Of a stretch of DNA of 54,973 nt, positions 43,416 through 49,794 are shown one piece after another. The position numbers and the translations under genes were made by a program. The notes under the pieces were generated by a model. It was not told the origin of the DNA, ran no database searches, and saw only the letters and a list, made by a program, of their open reading frames with translations. The first letter of the stretch is position 1; each line of letters opens with the position of its first letter. The stretch is from an uncultured bacterium (GTDB lineage: Bacteria; Actinomycetota; Coriobacteriia; Coriobacteriales; Eggerthellaceae): positions 1-54,973 of the forward strand of contig CALADF010000024.1 of NCBI GenBank assembly GCA_937890835.1, given 5' to 3'.

Positions 43416-44246
43416 CTACTTCTTGCGACGGCGGATGATCAAGCGGCTCGACGCCTTCTTGGGATTGCGGGTGCGATGGCCCTTCGTGGGAACACCCCAC
43501 GGAGTGACGGGATGACGACCCGCGGACTTGTTCTTGCCCTCGCCGCCGCCATGGGGATGGTCGACCGGGTTCATGACGGTACCGCGGACGGAGGGACGGA
43601 TGCCCTTCCAGCGGTTACGGCCTGCCTTGCCGATCTTGATGTTGGAGTGCTCGGCGTTGCCGACCTCGCCAACGGTCGCACGGCAGGTGATGAGCACGCG
43701 GCGCATCTCGGAGGAGGGCATGCGCACGATGGCGTATTTGCCTTCCTTACCCATGAGCTGGCAGGAGTTGCCGGCGGAGCGAGCCACCGCAGCGCCCTTG
43801 CCGGGCTGCAGCTCGAGGTTGTGGATGAGCGTACCGACGGGGATGTTGGCCAGGGGAAGCGCGTTGCCGGGCTTGATGTCAGCCTCGGGACCGCTCACGA
43901 CCACATCGCCCACCTTCAGACCCTTCGGGTGAATGATGTAGCGCTTCTCGCCGTCGACGTAGTGGAGCAGAGCGATGCGCGCGGAACGGTTCGGATCGTA
44001 CTCGATCGTCGCGACCTTAGCGGGCACGCCGTCCTTGTTGCGCTTGAAGTCGATGATACGGTAACGCTGCTTGTTACCGCCGCCCTGATGACGGGTGGTG
44101 ATGCGGCCGTAGTTGTTGCGGCCGGCCTTCTTCGGCTTCGGGGCAAGCAGTGACTTCTCCGGCTTAGACGTCGTGATCTCGGCGAAGTCCGAGACCATCT
44201 GGAAGCGTCGGCCGGGGCTTGTCGGCTTGTACTGTTTTACTCCCAC
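43416..44246 (-). CDS. rplB: Ribosomal protein uL2
   Basis: 276 aa. Starts GTG with AAGGAAAGG upstream. YKPTSPGRRFQMVSDFAEI, KPLL-like KPEKSLL, GRITTRHQGGG and the C-terminal MNPVDHPHGGGEGK (peptidyl-transferase-proximal His) are all present. It is the first gene of its transcript here, with promoter and long leader of its own, whereas normally it follows rplW within the S10 operon. Confidence 0.99.
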   Translation of the reverse strand: MGVKQYKPTSPGRRFQMVSDFAEITTSKPEKSLLAPKPKKAGRNNYGRITTRHQGGGNKQRYRIIDFKRNKDGVPAKVATIEYDPNRSARIALLHYVDGEKRYIIHPKGLKVGDVVVSGPEADIKPGNALPLANIPVGTLIHNLELQPGKGAAVARSAGNSCQLMGKEGKYAIVRMPSSEMRRVLITCRATVGEVGNAEHSNIKIGKAGRNRWKGIRPSVRGTVMNPVDHPHGGGEGKNKSAGRHPVTPWGVPTKGHRTRNPKKASSRLIIRRRKK

Positions 44247-44478
44247 AGTTCTACCTTTCCTTCTTCGGAGCCTACCTTATGAGCTGCTACCTGGTGACGG
44301 CAAGCAGCCGCTTCATAGGTCGCCCTCATCGAGACCCTTGCTCGCGCGCCTCTCCGCACACCAAGGACCTCATCTGTCATTCGCGGTCAAACGATTGCCG
44401 ATCTTGCCCGAATGGAGGCTCCGAGCAGCGACGCCGCTTAACCACGCGCCCGGGTGTATCCATGCACACGCAGACGCA
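44247..44478 (-). other. Long untranslated leader of rplB
   Basis: About 230 bases lie between the predicted start (near 44479) and the rplB GTG. The first 45 bases include the element shared with the tuf promoter. Beyond that I see no known riboswitch or ribosomal-leader fold and no open frame with a family match. Its length leaves room for autoregulation. Confidence 0.5.
44436..44469. promoter_or_regulatory. Shared element, copy 2 (rplB leader)
   Basis: Counterpart of 1296-1327, with the dyad GTGTATCCATGCAC (44453-44466), one base away from perfect symmetry. Same orientation relative to its gene as the tuf copy, but placed at about +10 to +43 instead of upstream of the -35. Confidence 0.65.
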
Positions 44479-44485
44479 AAGAGAC

Positions 44486-44514
44486 ATTATAACCGGGAGA
44501 ATTTCGATTTTCAA
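44486..44514 (-). promoter_or_regulatory. Promoter of the rplB-secY operon
   Basis: On the minus strand TTGAAA (44509-44514), 17-base spacer, perfect TATAAT (44486-44491). It stands between the glycosyltransferase gene and rplB and makes the second half of the split S10/spc cluster independent. Confidence 0.92.
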
Positions 44515-44561
44515 GAACAGATCAACCACGCGAGCAGGGCACACAACTTGCGCACAAGGGA

Positions 44562-44589
44562 CGCATGAGCATGGACGGATAGTCATGCG
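44562..44589. other. Weak inverted repeat after the glycosyltransferase gene
   Basis: CGCATGA (44562-44568) and TCATGCG (44583-44589), 10 bases after the stop codon. No T-run follows; it may slow or end the upstream transcript before the rplB promoter, but this is weak. Confidence 0.35.
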
Positions 44590-44598
44590 CTCTTCTGC

Positions 44599-45885
44599 CT
44601 ACGAATTGCCTCCACGACCATCCTCGGCAGATTCAGGGCATCGCGCGCCCTCCAGCAGCTCGCCGACGCGCCGCGCCAGGCCCCGCCACGACAACGCCGA
44701 AAGATCGAGCGTGCACGGCGACAGGGACGCCGCCTCGAGGATACCCGCCTTCACCCGCTCGGCGAACGCGGGCAGGTCTGCAGGATCGGGCTCGTCCACG
44801 CCGATCATGCGTGGCAGATCGATGAAGGCGACGGGCGCGTCAGGCACCCGGGCGGCAAGCCACGGGCGCACGCCCGGCAGATCGCTCACCGCAACACGGC
44901 ATCCGCATGCCAACGCCTCAACCACCACCAGGGGAAGGCCCTCGTAAAACGAGGGCAGGACGAACACGTCGGCGGCGCGGTAGGCGCGCACCAACTCCTC
45001 CTGCGGCAGGCGCCCCGCAAGCTCCACCGCTCTCCCAAGCGAGGCGGCCCGGGCGGCCAGCTCATCGTATTCCCCTGCTTCGCCGTGGCCGCCGATGCAG
45101 ATGCAGTGCACGGCCACGCTCTCATCCCGCAAAAGCGCAACGGCGTCGAGCAGGCTTCCCACGCCCTTCTTACGCGATATCTTCCCCACGTAGACGAGGT
45201 TGACGGGTTCACGCACCCCGGCGGCGTTCCCGCCCCGAAGCGCATCTCCGGACGCCATCCCCTCGCAAGCGGGCTTCTCCCCTCGCGAGAAGACGGCGTC
45301 GTCGAAGCCCGTCCCGACAGCCGTCACCTTGCGGGGGTCGACGCCGTAGCATGCAATGATCTCGCCCGCCTGTTCCTCGTGAAGCGCGAGAACGCCGTCG
45401 AGAGAGCGGACGGCGGATACGATTCGCTCGCGCTCCAAGCCATGGGAGCGCATCTGCCTGATGTCGGTGGAATGGCAAACCGCGAAAACGGGCAGATCCG
45501 TCTGCTCGCGCACGATGGCGGTGACCAGATACAGATGATGGCACAGCACGACGTCGGGCTTGAACTCCGCCATCGCCTCGTCGAGCGCGCCGCGAAACGC
45601 GGCTTCGAACCGAGAGAGCTGATCGGTCGTCATATCACGATAGCGCGACGAGGGATAGGGCATTTCGTCCGACATGCCGAACACGTGGAAGGGAAGCTCC
45701 TCGCTGTCGAAACGAACGAGCCTGACGTAAGATGCGCATTCGAGCGAGCATGCGTCAGCGGCGGAAACGCCGGCGATGACGCCGATGTCGTGCCCCTCGT
45801 TCGAAAGCGCGCCGGCAAGCGAGGCGAGGTAGACCCCGCTTCCCGTGCTGTCGGGCTTTTGCGCGCTGATGGTGAGAATCCTCAT
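44599..45885 (-). CDS. Glycosyltransferase family 4
   Basis: Protein of 428 aa with the two-Rossmann GT-B build. MRILTISAQKPDSTGSGVYLA at the N-terminus carries the acceptor-side glycine motif; the C-half begins NLVYVGKISRKKGVGSLLDA (about 226-245) and contains the E-x7-E motif in SFYEGLPLVVVEALACG (about 322-338). It transfers a sugar from a nucleotide-sugar donor to an unknown acceptor. The ATG overlaps the YgiQ stop codon as ATGA, so translation is coupled. It lacks signal peptide or membrane helices. It is an unusual gene to find directly before rplB. Confidence 0.88.
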   Translation of the reverse strand: MRILTISAQKPDSTGSGVYLASLAGALSNEGHDIGVIAGVSAADACSLECASYVRLVRFDSEELPFHVFGMSDEMPYPSSRYRDMTTDQLSRFEAAFRGALDEAMAEFKPDVVLCHHLYLVTAIVREQTDLPVFAVCHSTDIRQMRSHGLERERIVSAVRSLDGVLALHEEQAGEIIACYGVDPRKVTAVGTGFDDAVFSRGEKPACEGMASGDALRGGNAAGVREPVNLVYVGKISRKKGVGSLLDAVALLRDESVAVHCICIGGHGEAGEYDELAARAASLGRAVELAGRLPQEELVRAYRAADVFVLPSFYEGLPLVVVEALACGCRVAVSDLPGVRPWLAARVPDAPVAFIDLPRMIGVDEPDPADLPAFAERVKAGILEAASLSPCTLDLSALSWRGLARRVGELLEGARCPESAEDGRGGNS

Positions 45886-48026
45886 CGGGAACCGCCCTTT
45901 CGCCTCGCGTGCCCCTCGCTCGCACGCCGAGCCCCGCCCGAGCCTCGTTTGCCGCCGCGGGTTTCTTCGGGTCCTCTCCCCGCCTTGCGGGACCGGCGGC
46001 CGGACTCGGCTGCGTTCTTGTCTCGGGGCTTTCGCCCACCTGCCTCCGAGCCCTTCGCAACTCGGCCCCGCGAAGCAGCACGGCCCTTCGCGGCGGCCGC
46101 GCGATCGCACGAGGAGGAGCCGCGATCACGTGAGGCGGCGCCCCCGTCATGTTTCCTCGGCCGGATGAGGCACTTCTCGCCGTAGCCGATGAGGTCGCGC
46201 CTGCCCGCGCGCACGAGCGCCTCGTGGACGAGATCGTAGTTGGCGGGGTTGCGATACTGGATGAGCGCGCGCTGCAGCGCCTTCTCGTGCGCCGAGCGGG
46301 GAACGTAGACGGGCTGCATCGTGCGCGGATCGACGCCGGTGTAGTACATGCAGGTGGAGATGGTGGAAGGCGTCGGGTAGAAATCCTGCACCTGCTCGGG
46401 CATGTACCCCAGATCTCGGCAGTACTCCGCAAGCTCGACAGCCTCTTTGAGGGTGGATCCCGGATGCGACGACATAAGGTAGGGAACGAGGAACTGCTTT
46501 TTGCCCGCCTTCTCGTTCTCGCGCGTGTACGCCTCGACGAAGCGATCGTAGACGTCCCCGCCCGGCTTGCCCATGCATCGAAGCACCTTGTCGGACACAT
46601 GCTCGGGCGCGACCTTCAGCTGCCCCGACACGTGATGGTTCACCAGCTCGCGCAGAAACGTGCGGTCGGGATCGGCCATCAGGTAGTCGAAGCGTATGCC
46701 CGAACGCACGAACACCTTCTTCACCTTGGGCAGCGCGCGCAGCTTCCGCAGAAGCTCGACGTAATCGACGTGGCTCACCTTCAACGCGGGGCACGGCTCG
46801 GGCGTCAAGCAGCGGCGGTCCGGGCAGGCGCCCGACTTCAACTGCTTGGCGCATGCCGGCGCGCGGAAATTCGCCGTCGGACCTCCGACGTCGTGAATAT
46901 AGCCCTTGAAGTCGGGCTCCTCGCAGATGACACGTGCCTCCTCGAGCAGCGACTCGTGGCTGCGAGCCGACACGATACGCCCCTGATGGAACGTGAGCGC
47001 GCAAAACGAGCATTCGCCGAAGCAACCGCGGTTGCTCGCCAGGCTGAACTTCACCTCGGCGAGAGCGGGCACGCCGCCTGCGGCATCGTAGGAAGGGTGC
47101 CAGGTGCGCGCATAGGGCAGGCGGTACACCGCGTCCATCTCCGCCGTGGACAGCGGAAGCGCGGGCGGGTTCTGCACGACGTAGAGATGATCCGAATAGG
47201 GCTCGACGAGCCTCTTGCCCGAGACGGGATCGGCGTTGCGATACTGCACGGCGAAGCTGCGCGCGAAGTCCAGCTTGTCGGCGTTCACCTCATCCCACGT
47301 GGGAAGCAGCTCGTAGTCGTAGACGTGATCGAGAGACGAGGTTTTGAACACCGTCCCGTCGATGAAAGTGAGATCGCGCACGGAAAGGCCCGCGTTGAGC
47401 GCATCGGCTATTTCGACGATAGAGCGCTCCCCCATGCCGTAGGAGATAAGGTCCGCGCCGGAATCGAGCAAAACGGAGCGCTTCAGCTTATCCGACCAGT
47501 AATCGTAATGGGCCAGGCGGCGAAGGCTCGCCTCGATGCCGCCGAGGATGATGGGCGTTTTCTTGTAGGTGCGGCGAATGAGGTTCGCGTACACCACGGC
47601 GGCGTGGTTCGGCCGCCTCCCCCCTTCGCCTCCCGGCGTGTACGCGTCCGAATGTCGGCGCTTCTTCGCCACGGTGTAGTGGTTGACCATCGAATCCATG
47701 TTGCCGGCCGAGACGAGAAAGCCCAGGCGCGGTTCGCCGAGAACGGTCACGGAGGCATCGTCGTTCCAATCCGGCTGCGCGATGACGCCCACCTTGTACC
47801 CATGGGACTCGAGCAAACGCGTGATGATGGCGTGCCCGAACGAGGGGTGATCGACGTAGGCGTCGCCGGATACGTAGACGAAGTCGAGCTGATCCCAGCC
47901 GCGCGCCTCAACCTGAGCGCGCGTCATGGGCAGAAACGCCTCGACGCCGGGGCGGGCGGCCGCCGATGCGCGGCTTTGCGAACTTCTTCGAGGCGGATGA
48001 CTCTTACGCGCGTCCTTAGCTCCCAA
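45882..48026 (-). CDS. ygiQ: YgiQ-family radical SAM protein with basic tail
   Basis: Protein of 714 aa. N-terminal YgiQ domain (about 30-310, with FLPMTRAQVEARGWDQLDFVYVSGDAYVDHPSFG), then the radical SAM barrel with the [4Fe-4S] motif RGCFGECSFCAL near residues 333-344. A second Cys-rich stretch, CAKQLKSGACPDRRCLTPEPCP, follows, then the C-terminal YgiQ domain ending CLIRPRK. Beyond that are about 90 residues almost entirely Arg, Lys, Gly, Ser and Ala. TTG start with AAAGGGA upstream. The family's reaction is not known. The tail suggests nucleic-acid or ribosome contact (inference). Confidence 0.92.
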   Translation of the reverse strand: MGAKDARKSHPPRRSSQSRASAAARPGVEAFLPMTRAQVEARGWDQLDFVYVSGDAYVDHPSFGHAIITRLLESHGYKVGVIAQPDWNDDASVTVLGEPRLGFLVSAGNMDSMVNHYTVAKKRRHSDAYTPGGEGGRRPNHAAVVYANLIRRTYKKTPIILGGIEASLRRLAHYDYWSDKLKRSVLLDSGADLISYGMGERSIVEIADALNAGLSVRDLTFIDGTVFKTSSLDHVYDYELLPTWDEVNADKLDFARSFAVQYRNADPVSGKRLVEPYSDHLYVVQNPPALPLSTAEMDAVYRLPYARTWHPSYDAAGGVPALAEVKFSLASNRGCFGECSFCALTFHQGRIVSARSHESLLEEARVICEEPDFKGYIHDVGGPTANFRAPACAKQLKSGACPDRRCLTPEPCPALKVSHVDYVELLRKLRALPKVKKVFVRSGIRFDYLMADPDRTFLRELVNHHVSGQLKVAPEHVSDKVLRCMGKPGGDVYDRFVEAYTRENEKAGKKQFLVPYLMSSHPGSTLKEAVELAEYCRDLGYMPEQVQDFYPTPSTISTCMYYTGVDPRTMQPVYVPRSAHEKALQRALIQYRNPANYDLVHEALVRAGRRDLIGYGEKCLIRPRKHDGGAASRDRGSSSCDRAAAAKGRAASRGRVAKGSEAGGRKPRDKNAAESGRRSRKAGRGPEETRGGKRGSGGARRASEGHARRKGGSR

Positions 48027-48046
48027 GCGAATTCCCTTTCATACAT

Positions 48047-48073
48047 GAGGAGCCGGCACGAAGCCGGCTCCTC
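48047..48073 (-). terminator. Hairpin between tig and ygiQ
   Basis: Perfect 11-bp stem GAGGAGCCGGC (48047-48057) / GCCGGCTCCTC (48063-48073), 26 bases after the trigger factor stop. Only ATGTATG follows on the minus strand, so read-through into ygiQ is likely; it may act as an attenuator. Confidence 0.65.
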
Positions 48074-48098
48074 AACTTATCCCGCTACCTCGAATCGA

Positions 48099-49436
48099 CT
48101 ACTCGGCTGCAGGCTCCTCGGCCTGGTCGGCGGACTCGGCCGCAGGGTCGACCACGTTCACGACGGCATGCTCGAGCGCCCACTTATTGGCCTTCATGCG
48201 CTCGGCGGACTCGCGCAACGCGAACCCGCGACCCGACTGCTCGAGCTGCTGGCGAAGCGCCTTGGGGTTCATGCCCGGGTTGACCGAGCGGCACGTCGCC
48301 TCGATGTCCTCGTCGGTGAGGACGAGCTTCTCGCGACGGAACACCGCATCGAGGGCGAAGCCCTGGACGAGCATCTCGCGCGTCTGGAGCATGAGCATCA
48401 TGCCCACCTGCTGCTCGCCGCCGTTCTCCTCGAGGAACTCCTCCCAGCTCTTGCCCTGCTGCTGCAGCTCGCCGCGGATGTTGTTCATCAGGTTGGAGCG
48501 CATGGCCTCGTAAACCTCATCGGCGATCTTGCCCTCGAAACGACGGCCGAGCTCGGCGGCAACCGCCTGCATCTTGTAGGTCTCGTACTGCTCGGCGTCG
48601 CGAGCCTCCAGGCCGCGCCTAATGGTCGAGCGAAGATCGTCGAGGCTCTTGTAGATAGGAAGGTTCTTGGAGATCCATTCGTCGTCGATGACGGGCGTCG
48701 CGGGTTTCTGGATTTCCTTCAGCGTGATGGTGCACTCGATGACCTGCGTGATCTCGTTGAAGTCCTCGTCAACGCCCGGGCCCTCGAAGGTGAAGGTGCG
48801 GGTCTCGCCGGGCTGCATGCCCAAGATCCCCTCGTCGAACCCTTCGGGCATGTAGCCCATGCCCGCTGTGTACGTGCGCCCGTCGGTGGTGAGGCCCGCG
48901 AGCTCCTCGCCGTTCTCGGTGCACTTCATGGCGATCATGCAGCTGTCGCCCTTCTCGAGCGGCTTGGGGTCGGCCGCGACGTACATGGTGTAGGTGTTGG
49001 CCATCTCCGCGATCTGGGCGTCGACGAGCGACTCGTCGAACTGATACGCGGGAACGGTGATCTCGACCGGATCATAGGACTTCAGCTCGTACTCGGGCTT
49101 GAGCGTCACGTTGAGGATGAAAGAGAACGCGCGATCACGCTGGAAGGGCGAGGTGGGCTCGGCCTTCGGCGGGAACGACGGGATGAGGTTCTTCTTGTCC
49201 AGCGCGAGCGGAACGAGCGCCTCGACGGCCGATGCCTCGACGATGGAGTCGAGGTTTTTGATGCCCATGCGCTCCTCGGCGACCTGAGCGACGGTCTTGC
49301 CCTGCTCGGGCTGCAGGCCCATGGCGTTGGCGAAGCCGATGTGAGCCGCCTGGAGCGCGTTGTTGACTTCTTCAGCGGTGGCATGGGCCTCGAGGCGAAC
49401 CGTGCCGTCGCCGAGCTTTTTCTGGGATACCTTCAT
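48099..49436 (-). CDS. tig: Trigger factor, divergent ribosome-docking region
   Basis: Ribosome-associated chaperone/peptidyl-prolyl isomerase of 445 aa. N-domain (1-115) has the usual fold pattern MKVSQKKLGDGTVRLE...; a FKBP-like domain (about 155-245) contains KGDSCMIAMKC and AGMGYMPEGFDEGILGMQPGE; the helical chaperone arms follow, ending in an acidic Glu/Ala tail. Where the docking signature GFRxGKxP normally stands, this protein reads MGLQPEQGKTVAQV (about 39-52), so the Phe-Arg-Lys contact to L23 is missing. Normally tig neighbours clpPX; here it lies between an ABC ATPase and ygiQ inside the split S10 operon. Identity rests on architecture and length. Confidence 0.85.
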   Translation of the reverse strand: MKVSQKKLGDGTVRLEAHATAEEVNNALQAAHIGFANAMGLQPEQGKTVAQVAEERMGIKNLDSIVEASAVEALVPLALDKKNLIPSFPPKAEPTSPFQRDRAFSFILNVTLKPEYELKSYDPVEITVPAYQFDESLVDAQIAEMANTYTMYVAADPKPLEKGDSCMIAMKCTENGEELAGLTTDGRTYTAGMGYMPEGFDEGILGMQPGETRTFTFEGPGVDEDFNEITQVIECTITLKEIQKPATPVIDDEWISKNLPIYKSLDDLRSTIRRGLEARDAEQYETYKMQAVAAELGRRFEGKIADEVYEAMRSNLMNNIRGELQQQGKSWEEFLEENGGEQQVGMMLMLQTREMLVQGFALDAVFRREKLVLTDEDIEATCRSVNPGMNPKALRQQLEQSGRGFALRESAERMKANKWALEHAVVNVVDPAAESADQAEEPAAE

Positions 49437-49497
49437 GTTGATGACTCCTTAACTTGTCCGTCCCGCCCCCCGCGGGACGTCTCATGAGCTTGGGAGT

Positions 49498-49503
49498 ATT
49501 GTA
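49498..49503 (-). promoter_or_regulatory. Candidate -10 box of tig
   Basis: TACAAT on the minus strand, 61 bases before the tig ATG, with no clear -35. A GTCCCGC/GCGGGAC hairpin lies between it and the ATG. The remaining part of the 358-base gap, back to the ATPase gene, is GC-rich without further visible signals. Confidence 0.4.
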
Positions 49504-49724
49504 GCCTATTTCGCCGTATCGGCCTGAAATCCCCCGGGCGTGCTCGGCGAATACGACGGACGCGCCGCCTGCGATCCCACAGGACATGCCGAACGCACCG
49601 CCCGCGCGACTGGCGCGCGCACTGCACCCTCGCGCGGGGCGCAAGCGCGATCAGCATGACGAGCGCGCGGCTTGCGAAGCGCTCATTCGCCTCTCACCGC
49701 TCGGCACAAGAGCCCCAACGTGAG

Positions 49725-49760
49725 ACGAGGGGCCTCCCGACGTTGCGGAAGACCCCTCGT
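49725..49760 (-). terminator. Hairpin after the ABC ATPase gene
   Basis: ACGAGGGG (49725-49732) and CCCCTCGT (49753-49760) form a perfect outer stem with partly paired interior, 34 bases after the stop. The following minus-strand bases are only weakly T-rich. Confidence 0.5.
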
Positions 49761-49794
49761 GGTGCAAGTTCGGTTGCCCCTGCCCGGCGAATAC

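Noticed and set aside
44219..44947. 242-aa plus-strand open frame over the rplB leader
   Set aside because: Crosses the rplB promoter and the glycosyltransferase end, with no recognisable protein.
46149..49487. 1112-aa plus-strand open frame opposite ygiQ and tig
   Set aside because: Spans two real minus-strand genes, has no recognisable domain, and its composition mirrors the complementary codons.
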